Origin: Verrucomicrobiia bacterium
GTDB lineage: Bacteria > Verrucomicrobiota > Verrucomicrobiia > Limisphaerales > UBA11358
Direction of reading: 5' to 3'
Length of the DNA stretch: 63,872 nucleotides
Assembly (NCBI GenBank): GCA_031290985.1
Contig: JARLJW010000060.1
Span: 1-63,872 of the forward strand
The notes under the pieces are model-generated. The model was not told where the DNA came from and did no database searches. It saw nothing but the letters and a program-made list of their open reading frames with translations. The position numbers were made by a program, and so were the translations under genes. Shown piece by piece: positions 16,931 through 25,624 of this stretch (position 1 is the first letter of the stretch; the number at the start of each line of letters is the position of its first letter).

Positions 16931-17638
16931 TCAGGCCGGGTTGGACGATCGTTTTGCATACCAGGCGTGGATCATGCCCGCTTGAAAGAATAACACCGGT
17001 GATTCAAAGCCTCCTTGCGTAATCACGTCATGAACGTCCCGAACTGGCAGCACCGCCACGTCCCGGCTGTAGGCTTCACGCATCCTTTGCATTCCGTCAG
17101 GCGATATGCCGCCCTGGTTCATTAATTTGAACCACACCCCAAGCAGATTCTGGACGTCAGCCATGCGCAGGTCGCCGGCAAGGTCGGAGCTGATGAGCAG
17201 GCCGCTCGGGCGAAGCCGTTGCGCGATGCCTCGGAAAAATGCCATCCGATGTTCCCTGTCCAGGATGAATTGCGAAACCAGAAAGGCGGTGGCCGCATCA
17301 AAACTTTCGCCTGGCGGGAGCGAATCCAGATAACCAGCATGGAGGCGGCAGCGCGACAAAATCCCGTGTTCTTCGGCCTTGCTTCGAAAAACATCAAGCA
17401 TCAGGGTGGACGGCTCCACGGCGGTGAAACGCCACCCGGGAAATTTTTGAGCCAGTTGAACAATCTCGGCCCCGGTTCCGGGGCCGACGCAGAGAATATT
17501 CGCCGTGGGAGCAAGTTCCCCAAGCACGGCAGCCGTAAGCAAGTGCAAGGCACCATTGAGCGGCGCCATTTTGGTCCACTGCTGATCGTATGACGAAGCC
17601 TGTCGGTCAAATATGGCTGTGATCTCTTCTCGTTGCAT
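16931..17638 (-). CDS. Class I SAM-dependent methyltransferase
   Basis: The 235-residue protein has the Rossmann-like methyltransferase core: motif I ILCVGPGTGAEIVQLAQKF, an acidic residue after the second strand (FTAVEPS), motif post-I SFDAATAFLVSQFIL, and motif III LRPSGLLISSDLA. This is the Methyltransf_11/25 class of small-molecule methyltransferases; the substrate is unknown. The ATG at 17638 (MQREEITAIFDRQASSYDQQ) gives the typical N-terminal opening. The frame is open up to 17839, but the extra Pro/Arg-rich stretch looks non-coding. It is not clearly in an operon. Confidence 0.8.
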   Translation of the reverse strand: MQREEITAIFDRQASSYDQQWTKMAPLNGALHLLTAAVLGELAPTANILCVGPGTGAEIVQLAQKFPGWRFTAVEPSTLMLDVFRSKAEEHGILSRCRLHAGYLDSLPPGESFDAATAFLVSQFILDREHRMAFFRGIAQRLRPSGLLISSDLAGDLRMADVQNLLGVWFKLMNQGGISPDGMQRMREAYSRDVAVLPVRDVHDVITQGGFESPVLFFQAGMIHAWYAKRSSNPA

Positions 17639-17974
17639 GGAATGTTTAATATAAGCGTGCGGGGCGCCGCAATCAGTAAAAAATGATCCCTGCTCGGGCC
17701 ACCCTTTCCGCAAGGCCGGTTCAAAAGTCAAAGCCAACCCAGGGCGGTCGAACGTTCCAGGCGCGGGCGCAGGCGGAAGCCGCGCGAACGTGGGAGCCGC
17801 CCTGCGTATGGCTCTCGACTGGAAGGTTGCGAGCCGCATTCAGGGTCCGCACCGCCTGCGCCACGCCCCCTGCTCCAGGGGGGAGAACGCCAGATTGAGG
17901 GCGGACGTCACAACCAGCTTACTTCAGTTTTTCTCCCGCCATTCGTCATTCGTTGCTGCCGGTCACCGGCTTCG
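17639..17974. other. Intergenic region, no gene seen
   Basis: These 336 bases between the methyltransferase start and the phosphohexomutase stop are GC-rich and without a supported gene. Near the right end (17939-17955) there is a CATTCGTCATTCGTTG string similar to intergenic strings near 15858. No convincing promoter, terminator or RNA is seen. Confidence 0.5.
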
Positions 17975-19396
17975 TCATTTCAACAATCCCTGCCCCACCT
18001 TCAACAGTTTCTGCATATCCCCATCCGACTTCCCCTCCGCATAAATGCGCAGGACAGGCTCCGTCCCTGAGCCGCGCAGCATCAGCCAGGTCGAGTCTTC
18101 AGCCACAAATTTCACACCGTCGCGAGCATCCACCTTCAGCAGCGGCGAGCCCAACAGTTTCTTCGGCGGATTCGCCTGGAGCGATTCCATCAGCGCCGCC
18201 CGTTTCTCCAGCGGATAATGCGCGTCGTACCGACCATACCGGTGCGGGCCAAATTCCTTTTCCAGCGCCGCATAAATCTTGTTCACTGAGGTTTTCTCCA
18301 TCGCCAGCATCTCCAGCAGGAACAGCCCGGCGGCCAGGCCATCGCGCTCCGGGATGTGGTTGGCAAAACCGATCGAACCGCTCTCCTCCGCGCCATACAA
18401 CGCGCCCGGCTTCATCAGTTCCGGCGCGATGAACCGGAACCCGATGCCCACCTCCGTCAGCGGCAGGTTCCACGCCGCGCACATCTTGTCCACCATGGCC
18501 GTGGTGTTGTAGGTCTTCGTCACCACGCCGCGCCCGCCGCGGTTGCGCACCAGGTGATGCAGCAGCAGCGCGATTACCTGCTGGTTGGTCATGGGATTGC
18601 CGCGCCCATCCATCGCACCGATGCGGTCGGAGTCACCATCCGTCACCAGGCAGATGTCATGCGGATTCTTCCGCAACTGCGCGCCGCCGAGGACGTAATT
18701 TTTCGGCAGCGGCTCCGGACAGATGCCGCCGAACAGCACATCATATTTGCCGTTGAGCGTGGTGACCGTGCAATTCGTCTTCGCCAGCAGCGTCTCAAAC
18801 ACCCCCGCCCCGACGCCGAACAACGCATCATGCGCCACGCACAATTTCGACTTCGCGATCAATTTAAAATCCACCAACCGCTTGATGGCCTGAAAATGCG
18901 CGGGGCGGATGTCCTGCAAGGAAATACTGCCTCGCGCTGGAGCGCCGGGCACCGCCCCGGCAAGTTGGTACGCCACCGGATTTTTATCCAAGCAAGCCTC
19001 CACCGCCTTGCACGTCTCCGCATCGCTCGAGCCGCCAAAGTGCGACTTTAATTTAAACCCGTTGAAGATGGGCGGATTGTGGCTGGCGGTGATCATCACC
19101 CCGCCGACGGCCTTCAGGTTTTTCACCGCATAGGAGACGGACGGCGTGGGCGTGGGCTCCGGCGTGAGGATGACTTGAAAATCGTTCCCGGCAAAAACCT
19201 CGGCGGTGATCTGCGCGAAGCGGTCGGAGAAAAACCGGCGGTCATAGCCAATGACCACCTTGCGCTCCGTGCCGGCGACGGGATGGGCGCCCCAATAATC
19301 CGCCGTGGCCTGCGCCACGCGCGCGACATTGGCAAAGGTAAAATCCTCCGCGATGACCGCCCGCCACCCGTCCGTGCCGAATTTGATCTGCGACAT
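17975..19396 (-). CDS. Phosphoglucomutase/phosphomannomutase family protein
   Basis: The 473-residue enzyme shows all four alpha-D-phosphohexomutase motifs: the catalytic Ser S105 in TASHNP, the metal loop DGDSDR (253-258), the sugar loop EESGS (337-341) and the phosphate loop RGSGTEP (441-447). It interconverts sugar 1- and 6-phosphates (glucose, mannose or N-acetylglucosamine type) for nucleotide-sugar and wall synthesis. The start at 19396 (MSQIKFGTDGWRAVI) places the usual FGTDGWR near the N-terminus; a longer frame to 19435 adds 13 unlikely residues. A nucleotide-sugar epimerase is encoded 1.2 kb away, suggesting but not proving a shared polysaccharide pathway. Confidence 0.93.
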   Translation of the reverse strand: MSQIKFGTDGWRAVIAEDFTFANVARVAQATADYWGAHPVAGTERKVVIGYDRRFFSDRFAQITAEVFAGNDFQVILTPEPTPTPSVSYAVKNLKAVGGVMITASHNPPIFNGFKLKSHFGGSSDAETCKAVEACLDKNPVAYQLAGAVPGAPARGSISLQDIRPAHFQAIKRLVDFKLIAKSKLCVAHDALFGVGAGVFETLLAKTNCTVTTLNGKYDVLFGGICPEPLPKNYVLGGAQLRKNPHDICLVTDGDSDRIGAMDGRGNPMTNQQVIALLLHHLVRNRGGRGVVTKTYNTTAMVDKMCAAWNLPLTEVGIGFRFIAPELMKPGALYGAEESGSIGFANHIPERDGLAAGLFLLEMLAMEKTSVNKIYAALEKEFGPHRYGRYDAHYPLEKRAALMESLQANPPKKLLGSPLLKVDARDGVKFVAEDSTWLMLRGSGTEPVLRIYAEGKSDGDMQKLLKVGQGLLK

Positions 19397-19729
19397 GCGC
19401 GCAGTCTGGCACAGCAAAAATTTTGTGCCAAGCACTAGCGCATGGGAGCCCGGCCTTTAGGCCGCTTCGACGTACGGATAAACGAGCGCACCAAAAGATT
19501 TCAACGCGTGCCGATTCGCACAAAATGAAGCGGCGTAAGCGCCGTGCCCCCGGAGTGCGGCCGCAGCAACTCGCGCGAGCCATGCCGCGTGTTTCCGCTA
19601 AAGCCCACCTGCCGGAGCATATTGCTGCGCCCGGGGACGGACGCACTCCACCCACACCTCGCACTCGACACCGGCCCGCCGCCGATTTCAACACCGCATC
19701 CGGAAGGTCACGTCAGGTCCGCAACCAGT
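19397..19729. other. Intergenic region with short repeat motifs
   Basis: No gene is supported in these 333 bases. They include a GGCGTAAGCGCC hairpin near 19533-19544 and a GGAGTGCGGCCGC segment near 19554. The CGCACTCGACACC string near 19662 recurs in the degenerate tandem repeat just before the epimerase gene at 20562-20620. Confidence 0.55.
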
Positions 19730-20395
19730 TCAGGCGGTTTTTTGGACGATGCACTGGATCTGGGCCACCGCCTCCGGACCAAGCGTCTGATCATACGTGG
19801 TTTTGGCATCGCGCAATCGTTCGAGAAAGGGGATGGCGATCTGGGTCCGCCGCTTGAGGGCACGATAAGCCCGGAAGGTGAAGTGCATGGCCGGGCCGCA
19901 GGCAACCGGGCCGTGCTTCATGAGCCGACGGTCATAACCTTGATCCTGCAAATACAGGCTGATCAGTTTTCCGTTCGGCAAGGAGGATGCCAATTCCAGC
20001 ACATTGATGGAGGCGGGCGACCAGCTCTTCTGTTTGGAAAGCGTAAAAGTCGCCTTGTGGTCGGTATTGAACCGTGGCGGAAAGACACCTTGTTCGTAAA
20101 GGTCTTCATCCGGGACGATGAAAAATATGTACCCGCCCACGCGCACCAGTTTCCACCATTCCAAGATCGCCTCGCGCGGCTTGTGCATGTGTTCAAGGCA
20201 ATGCGAGGCATAAACATAGTCGAACTGCTCTTGGACATATTTGGTAATGTAATTGGCATCACCATCTTCCACATCAAACCGGCGGGCATCAGGCGAAACG
20301 GGAGCCGAGCCACACCCGATATCTATCCCCTTCCCAGACAGAATGCTCCGCTCCAAATCCCCCCAAAGCTTTTTGGTCTTTTTTGTCTCTTCCAT
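19730..20395 (-). CDS. Class I SAM-dependent methyltransferase
   Basis: The 221-residue protein contains the class I methyltransferase core: GKGIDIGCGSAPVSPDARRFD (motif I and following acidic strand), FDYVYASHCLEHM (post-I, typical of Methyltransf_11) and LVRVGGYIFFIVPDEDLYEQG. It resembles the methyltransferases found in polysaccharide and lipopolysaccharide clusters, consistent with the phosphohexomutase and epimerase genes on either side. The ATG at 20395 (MEETKKTKKLWG) is preferred to one nine codons upstream. Substrate unknown. Confidence 0.82.
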   Translation of the reverse strand: MEETKKTKKLWGDLERSILSGKGIDIGCGSAPVSPDARRFDVEDGDANYITKYVQEQFDYVYASHCLEHMHKPREAILEWWKLVRVGGYIFFIVPDEDLYEQGVFPPRFNTDHKATFTLSKQKSWSPASINVLELASSLPNGKLISLYLQDQGYDRRLMKHGPVACGPAMHFTFRAYRALKRRTQIAIPFLERLRDAKTTYDQTLGPEAVAQIQCIVQKTA

Positions 20396-20561
20396 AATTA
20401 AAACGCAAGTTCCGCTGGCCAAAAACTGCCCTATGCCGCATAGAAAAGCAACATCGCATGGCAGCTTGTGGAAATGCCACCAATAAGATGCCTATCAGCC
20501 ATTCACCGGCCGGACCGTAGATGCCAAAGCCCATGAGCGCACCGGCGTGCGCTGGGAACGT

Positions 20562-20620
20562 CCGCACTCCCCCGCACTCCGCCGTACTCCGCGACACCGT
20601 ACTCCGCCGCACTCGACACC
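20562..20620 (+). repeat. Degenerate tandem CGYACTCC repeat
   Basis: About five imperfect copies of CGCACTCC or CGTACTCC lie head to tail just upstream of the epimerase gene. The end (CGCACTCGACACC) matches a string near 19662. It falls in non-coding sequence. It may be a slippage product or part of a dispersed repeat. Confidence 0.65.
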
Positions 20621-20647
20621 TTCCCCGCAACGGTTTAGCCTTGAACC

Positions 20648-21601
20648 ATGAACTTTCTCGTCACCGGCGGCGCGGGCTTCATCGGCTCGCACGTTTGCGA
20701 ACGCCTCCTCCACGACGGCCATTCCGTCTGGGCGTTCGACGAGCTCAATGACTTTTACGACCCGCAGCTCAAGCGCGCCAACATCCGCACCCTCCAGGCG
20801 CTCGCCAAACCCTTTGAGTTCGTCCAAGGCGATATTTGCGCCGCGCGGGCGGTCGGCGAACTGTTTGCCGCCGTAAAATTTGACCAGGTCATCCACCTCG
20901 CCGCCCGCGCGGGTGTCCGTCCGAGCCTGGAACATCCCGCGCTCTACCAGCGCGTGAACGTGGAGGGCACCGTGAACCTCCTCGAAGCCGCGCGCCAGCA
21001 TGGCGTGAAAAAGCTGACGCTCGCCTCTTCCTCGTCCGTTTACGGCGTGAATGCCAAGGTTCCCTTCAGCGAGAGCGATCCCATTTTTTCCGCCATCTCG
21101 CCCTACGCCGCAAGCAAGCTCGCCTGCGAGGCGCTCGGCCACACCTACCATCACGTCTACAAGATGGATGTGGCCATGCTCCGCTTTTTCACCGTGTACG
21201 GCCCGCGCCAGCGGCCCGATCTCGCCATCTCCAAGTTCACCAGCCTGATCGAGGCGGGCAAGCCCATCCCCGTCTTCGGCGATGGCAGCACCGCCCGCGA
21301 CCACACCTACATCAGCGACATCGTGGACGGTGTCATGGCCTGCACCAAAAAGGAATTCGGCTACAACATCTTCAACCTCGGCGAATCACAGACCGTGAAG
21401 CTCGCGGACCTCATCGCGCTCATCGAATCCGCGCTGGGCAAAAAGGCCGTCATCAACCGGCTGCCGTTGCAGGCGGGCGACGTGCCGATCACCTTTGCCG
21501 ACATCTCCAAGGCGCGCGCGCAGCTTGGTTACCACCCGCAGGTGAAGGTGGAAAAAGGCATTCCACTTTTTGTTGATTGGTTCCGCAAAAACAGGCAGTA
21601 A
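20648..21601 (+). CDS. NAD-dependent epimerase, UDP-glucuronate 4-epimerase-like
   Basis: The 317-residue protein is an extended short-chain dehydrogenase. It has the NAD-binding GGAGFIGSH (7-15), the catalytic Y153-x-x-x-K157 pair (SPYAASK) with the Ser-rich LASSSSVYG before it, and HLAARAGVRPS (83-93). The loop FDELNDFYDPQLK is typical of UDP-glucuronate 4-epimerases, which make UDP-galacturonate for surface polysaccharide. The C-terminus has the usual VFGDGSTARDHTYISDIVDG sugar-binding segment. The ATG is unambiguous because the Rossmann motif starts at residue 3. UDP-glucose 4-epimerase is the alternative activity. Confidence 0.87.
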   Translation: MNFLVTGGAGFIGSHVCERLLHDGHSVWAFDELNDFYDPQLKRANIRTLQALAKPFEFVQGDICAARAVGELFAAVKFDQVIHLAARAGVRPSLEHPALYQRVNVEGTVNLLEAARQHGVKKLTLASSSSVYGVNAKVPFSESDPIFSAISPYAASKLACEALGHTYHHVYKMDVAMLRFFTVYGPRQRPDLAISKFTSLIEAGKPIPVFGDGSTARDHTYISDIVDGVMACTKKEFGYNIFNLGESQTVKLADLIALIESALGKKAVINRLPLQAGDVPITFADISKARAQLGYHPQVKVEKGIPLFVDWFRKNRQ

Positions 21602-21623
21602 TAGGGCATTCAAGGTCAACCGC

Positions 21624-22202
21624 ATGAGCAAACCAACCTTTGTCCGCCCCTCGTTGAGCGCCGCGTTGTCGGCTTGGCGGGAATGCCTCACCCAATCCGG
21701 CCTGCCGCCCGAGCCGCTCTGGATCTTCGCCGAGAACCTGATCATCGAGGCCGGCGCCACCCCGGACAACTTCCGCACGGGCTTCCAGACCAAGTTCACG
21801 CCGCCGGATGACGACGCGCTGGACATCGCCTACGAAATTTTTTCAGAAACGGATGCGCGGATCGTTTTTTACCGGCTTGGCACGGCGGGCAAAAAATCCG
21901 TCTGCATCTTGCTCTGCGACCCGTGGCTCGAGAAACGGGATGCGGAAGACGGCTTCATCCTGCGCCACGACTGGAACATCTCCTTCCGCCCCGGCCACGC
22001 CGACGGCATCGAGGAAGTGACCGACCTCACCCGCTGGGTGCGCCGCATCAAGCGCGGCCGCGATTTCCAGGATTTCGACTTCGGCATGGCCCTCGCGACG
22101 ATCGACGAGATCAAGCTGCATGGCCGCTCGCTGATGCCCTACGAACGCATGGCCGAAAGAATGATCGGCAACCTGCGCCGGAAGCTTGGGCAGCCCGAGT
22201 AG
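21624..22202 (+). CDS. Hypothetical protein
   Basis: The 192-residue product (MSKPTFVRPSLSAALSAWRE) has no signal peptide or membrane helix. Its pattern of alternating beta strands and helices (ARIVFYRLGTAGKKSVCILLC, RHDWNISFRPGHADGIEEVTDLTRWV) suggests a compact globular cytoplasmic protein. I do not recognise a family. The start at 21624 follows the epimerase stop by 22 bases; a longer frame to 21570 would overlap the epimerase. Short spacing suggests co-transcription with the epimerase gene. Codon use resembles the neighbours, so it is probably a real gene. Confidence 0.65.
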   Translation: MSKPTFVRPSLSAALSAWRECLTQSGLPPEPLWIFAENLIIEAGATPDNFRTGFQTKFTPPDDDALDIAYEIFSETDARIVFYRLGTAGKKSVCILLCDPWLEKRDAEDGFILRHDWNISFRPGHADGIEEVTDLTRWVRRIKRGRDFQDFDFGMALATIDEIKLHGRSLMPYERMAERMIGNLRRKLGQPE

Positions 22203-22375
22203 CGTCAGGCATCCTGCCTGACGTAGAGCCAGGGCTTCCAGCCCGGCGGATAAAACCTCACGAAAAGCCGGACGCTTTGAAATGTTCGCAAGTCACCGGC
22301 CGGTTCAGGATTTTTTCCCGGGCGGCAGGGATGCCGCCCTCTACGGCAGGCCGGAGTCCTGCCGCTACAGCAACA
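22203..22375. repeat. Composite palindromic repeat element
   Basis: Immediately after the stop codon of the preceding gene there is a perfect hairpin at 22203-22223 (stem CGTCAGGC, loop ATCCT). An AGGGCTTCCAGCCC hairpin follows, and further on GGGCGGC-type stems around an AGGGAT loop (about 22319-22341), then a GGCAGG / CCTGCC pair. The same hairpin series recurs at 42955-43118. No gene is seen inside. It is similar in style to REP elements and may act as a terminator or mRNA-stability element. Confidence 0.8.
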
Positions 22376-22376
22376 C

Positions 22377-23153
22377 TCACTTCCCCACCGCGCCGAACAC
22401 CGTCTTCATCAGGTCCGTGGTGCGCGCAACGGGGTTGGCGCGGATGTTCTTCTCCTCATCGGCCACCATCTTGAACAAGCCATCGAGCGTCTTGTTCGTC
22501 ACGTACGCATCCACATCCAGCGCATCCGCGCCGAGGTAGCTGCTGGTCATCCCGCCCAGGGCGCTGCCGAATGAACTGCCGCCGCCGACCTTGGCCATCA
22601 TGTTCTTGTAGGCGCCCGTCACCCCGGCGGCGGCCGTCGCCTTCTGGACGATGGGATAAAATTCCGCGTAGAGGTTGGTCGCGGTGGTGCGGCGGAAAAA
22701 CTGCGTGGCGGCATCCGGCGGGCCGGTCAGCACGGCCCTGGCATCGGCGATGGACATCTGCTTCACGGCCTCGCCGAACACGGCCGCCGCCGCGGGCACC
22801 GCCTGCTCCGCCGCATGGTTCATGGTTGTCACAAAGTCATCCGCCAGCTTGTCCTGCCCGGCCGCGCGCAGGACCTTTTCCGCCGACTGCAATTTTTCCG
22901 GCAGCGGAATCTTGACGTTCAGGTTGGTCAGGAAACCGCCGTCATGGCCGAGGTTGGCGATGGCATGTTGCAATCCGTTGCCGAGCGCGTCCTTGAGCCC
23001 GCCCACCACCTGCGTATCCGAGAGCGCCGCCAGCGCCGCCGAACCGGTCGTTGCCGAGTTGGTGGTCTTGCCGAGGCCGAGGCTGCTGAGCCAGTCCGCC
23101 CGGGCGGAAACGAGCGATGCCGCGAGCACAAGGGTGAGAAAGATTTTTTTCAT
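22377..23153 (-). CDS. DUF4197 family exported protein
   Basis: The 258-residue protein begins with a signal peptide (MKKIFLTLVLAASLVSARADW). The mature part matches DUF4197, a family of unknown function: GLKDALGNGLQHAIANLG, VKIPLPEKLQSAEKVLRAAG, DDFVTTMNHAAEQAVP and TTDLMKTVFGAVGK. It is helical, Ala-rich and probably periplasmic. The ATG at 23153 is chosen because it opens the signal peptide; the frame extends to 23234. It is transcribed away from the small ORF at 23371, with 217 bases between them. Confidence 0.8.
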   Translation of the reverse strand: MKKIFLTLVLAASLVSARADWLSSLGLGKTTNSATTGSAALAALSDTQVVGGLKDALGNGLQHAIANLGHDGGFLTNLNVKIPLPEKLQSAEKVLRAAGQDKLADDFVTTMNHAAEQAVPAAAAVFGEAVKQMSIADARAVLTGPPDAATQFFRRTTATNLYAEFYPIVQKATAAAGVTGAYKNMMAKVGGGSSFGSALGGMTSSYLGADALDVDAYVTNKTLDGLFKMVADEEKNIRANPVARTTDLMKTVFGAVGK

Positions 23154-23370
23154 GTTGGGTTCGGATTCAATTCCAAGCGAGAGCGAAACACCAATAAGCC
23201 TTCTGGTCAAGGACTCCCAGACCACGGACGGCATAAATACAAATAGCCTGTCTCATCTATCCCGCCTGTCCACCTGTCCACTCTTGGGACAACAGCAGCT
23301 TAATCGGCCCTGTTTACAAGCGAATGGCAGCGGCAAAAGGTTGGCTTGGCATATGCTTAAAGCATGGCGT

Positions 23371-23535
23371 ATGACAAACACGAGCTTTACGGTTCACGAA
23401 AAAAGCGGGGTCAACGAGATCACTTTGGGACGGAAGCCCGAGGCCAAGGAGAGCACTTTTGGGATGATCGATGGTGCGCTGGTCCTCGGATTTTTGGGCG
23501 CCTTTGTCGGCCTGGTTTTCCTGCTTTCGAAATAA
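23371..23535 (+). CDS. Small single-helix membrane protein
   Basis: The 54-residue frame reads MTNTSFTVHEKSG, a short charged segment (EITLGRKPEAKEST), then a membrane helix (residues 32-53, MIDGALVLGFLGAFVGLVFLLSK). The charged-then-hydrophobic pattern and its isolation between two genes support a real small protein of unknown function. The start at 23371 is preferred to an earlier in-frame ATG at 23353. It converges with the mlaD stop at 23569. Confidence 0.5.
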   Translation: MTNTSFTVHEKSGVNEITLGRKPEAKESTFGMIDGALVLGFLGAFVGLVFLLSK

Positions 23536-23568
23536 TTTCCTCACCCCACGCCGCCGGCGCAGACAAGC

Positions 23569-24822
23569 TTATTTCTTGGTCTTCGTCGGCGGCTGATTTG
23601 TGGCCGGCGTCTTGAAGGCCGACCGCAGCAGCCAGTGCCGCTTCAAGCCTTGCACCATGTCATCCACGTCCCCGACCGTCTTCGAAACACCGCCCAGCAG
23701 ATTTGAATTGGCCTGCACCTGGGCATTCAACCCGCCCGTGAGGTCCGCCAGATTAAAGAGCAGCGCCCCCAGGTTTGTGTCCGTGTTCACCAGCAGGGCG
23801 TTCAGGTTCGTCAACACGCCTTGAACCTGGCCGTTGCCCTCCGCCCCGAGCGCCCAGACCAGCGGACTGCCCGGGTCGCGCAACTCGGCGGTGATGAACG
23901 TAAGATTCGTCACGAGCGGCTGCACGCCCACGATGGTGTTGTTCGCGGAAATCAGCGTGGTGTTCAGGTTGGAGGTGGCGTTCGCCGCGTTGTCCAGGAT
24001 GAGGTTCAGCTTGTTCGTGAGCGAAAGGATTCCCGGCAGCGCGTTCTGCACCTGCGACACCATGCCCTGCAACTGGTCGCCGATCGGCGCCGTCTCCACG
24101 GCGTGCAGGTAGGCGTCCTCCGAACTGGGGGTGAAATTTTCATAGCGATGATTACGGCGGTGCCACGACGCCACGATGTGGTCGCGGGTGACCTTGTTAT
24201 CGTAGGCGTAGATGGCTTCCGGCTTCAACGCCGCGATGACTTGCAGATTTGACGCCGTCAGCGTGTCGTAGGCGTGGAAAACGAGGTTGGTGTTTTCATC
24301 AAACACATCCTGCGAAAGCTGCCAGACCCCGGGCTGGGCGGCGACCTTTTGATTCAGTTCGTCCAGATTGGTGAACACGCTCACCGGCTGCGTGACGACG
24401 AGCGCATAGCCGTTCGTCGCGCGGGTGACCTCCAACTGGCGCTTGCCGAGAAAGTCCGCGGCGTTCACCTTCACATACGTGCCGCCCGTCCACAGATAGC
24501 GAAAAAAGGGCTCGGTGATCTCAAACTGCACTTTGACGTTGTTTTTCTCAAACGGTTTCTGCGGCTCGACGCTGGTGATCTTGCCGACCCCAAAACCCAT
24601 CATCACCACGTCATCGCCCACATTCAAACCCGATGAACTCTGGACGAAGGTGAAAAACGGCGCCTTGATCTTGAACCAGCCCTTGCGCTCCGCCGTGTGG
24701 TAGATGTAGTAGCCGAAACCAAACAGCAGCAGCGCGGTGGCGAGGAACACAAACCAGCCGACGGCGCGCTCCATCTTGTTGAGGCGGGTACGAAGTTGCG
24801 GGGTCAGGTCTTGCAGCGGCAT
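23569..24822 (-). CDS. mlaD: MlaD/MCE-domain lipid transport protein
   Basis: The 417-residue protein has an N-terminal membrane anchor (about 18-42, AVGWFVFLATALLLFGFGYY). An MCE domain follows (about 45-135, with GLNVGDDVVMMGFGVGKITSVEP and VKVQFEIT). The long C-terminal part is helical and Asn/Leu-rich (LSLTNKLNLILDNAANATSN), as in tunnel-forming MCE proteins. MlaD is the periplasmic, lipid-binding partner of an MlaFE transporter that moves phospholipids between the membranes. It is the last gene of mlaE-mlaF-mlaD (13 bases after mlaF) and shares their strand. No mlaC or mlaB is near. Confidence 0.88.
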   Translation of the reverse strand: MPLQDLTPQLRTRLNKMERAVGWFVFLATALLLFGFGYYIYHTAERKGWFKIKAPFFTFVQSSSGLNVGDDVVMMGFGVGKITSVEPQKPFEKNNVKVQFEITEPFFRYLWTGGTYVKVNAADFLGKRQLEVTRATNGYALVVTQPVSVFTNLDELNQKVAAQPGVWQLSQDVFDENTNLVFHAYDTLTASNLQVIAALKPEAIYAYDNKVTRDHIVASWHRRNHRYENFTPSSEDAYLHAVETAPIGDQLQGMVSQVQNALPGILSLTNKLNLILDNAANATSNLNTTLISANNTIVGVQPLVTNLTFITAELRDPGSPLVWALGAEGNGQVQGVLTNLNALLVNTDTNLGALLFNLADLTGGLNAQVQANSNLLGGVSKTVGDVDDMVQGLKRHWLLRSAFKTPATNQPPTKTKK

Positions 24823-24835
24823 AAAAATTTTGTCG

Positions 24836-25624
24836 TTAAATTGTCGTTTCCAGCGGTTCGGCCAGCAATTCTGTTACCGCCGGGTGGCGCGCGGCCTCCA
24901 GTTCATCCCAGGTGCCGAGCACGGAAAAAACCTGAGCATCCAGCACCGCGAACTTGCGCTTCGGGTGCCGCCACGCGTGCAGGTCATCTGTCGTTGCCAC
25001 CAGCGTCATCGGCCGGCCGCCGAAAAATTCGTGCCCGGCCGAAAGCTGCTCCAGAAATTTCAACAGCCACTGCCGGTGCCGCGCGCCGAGGCCGCTGAGC
25101 GGATTATCCAGCAGCAGCAGTTCCGGCTTGAGCACCAGCGCCCGTGCCAAGGCGGCGCGCTGCCGCCAGTTCGCGGCGAGGTTCGCGGGTGTGATGCCGG
25201 CGTACGGCGTCAGTTCAAACAATTCCAGGATGAGTTCCACCGCCCGCGCCGATTCGTCAGCGGTCAGGTTATTCTGGTAACGCAACGGCAGCGCCACGTT
25301 CTCCGCCACGTTGAGCTGGTTGAACAGCTTGCCGTAGGCAAATACAAAACCCACGCGCAGCCGCTCGGCGATCTGCGCCTCGCCGAAATTCGCCGTCTCG
25401 CAGCCGAACACCCGGCAGCTCCCCTGCGCCGGGGTCATCAGGCCCGCCGCGTGCAGGAGCAGGCCGGTCTTGCCGGAGCGCTGCTGGCCCGCGACCACCC
25501 AGAATTCACCCGGCTGCACCGTCCAGTTCACGCCCGCGACCACCACGGTGGAAGTATCATGCAATGCCGTGATGCTGGCATCACGCATTTCAATGACCGC
25601 CGTAGTGAAGGTTGTTTCGCTCAT
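24836..25624 (-). CDS. mlaF: MlaF-like ABC ATPase with degenerate catalytic motifs
   Basis: The 262-residue protein is an ABC ATP-binding subunit partnering MlaE. Walker A is intact (GQQRSGKT, 46-53). However, the Q-loop Gln is replaced (VFAYG, A96), the signature LSGGQ is reduced to LAANW (149-153), the Walker B catalytic Glu is Asn (LLLLDNP, N174), and the H-loop His is Thr (VATTDD, 211-212). The arrangement of strands is otherwise normal. It could hydrolyse ATP slowly, work with another subunit, or be a regulatory nucleotide-binding protein; the sequence alone cannot decide. It overlaps the end of mlaE by 4 bases and precedes mlaD by 13. Confidence 0.85.
   Translation of the reverse strand: MSETTFTTAVIEMRDASITALHDTSTVVVAGVNWTVQPGEFWVVAGQQRSGKTGLLLHAAGLMTPAQGSCRVFGCETANFGEAQIAERLRVGFVFAYGKLFNQLNVAENVALPLRYQNNLTADESARAVELILELFELTPYAGITPANLAANWRQRAALARALVLKPELLLLDNPLSGLGARHRQWLLKFLEQLSAGHEFFGGRPMTLVATTDDLHAWRHPKRKFAVLDAQVFSVLGTWDELEAARHPAVTELLAEPLETTI

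Noticed and set aside
20495..21304. 269-residue minus-strand frame opposite the epimerase
   Set aside because: Antisense to an epimerase with intact NAD-binding and catalytic motifs; no domain in the reverse frame.
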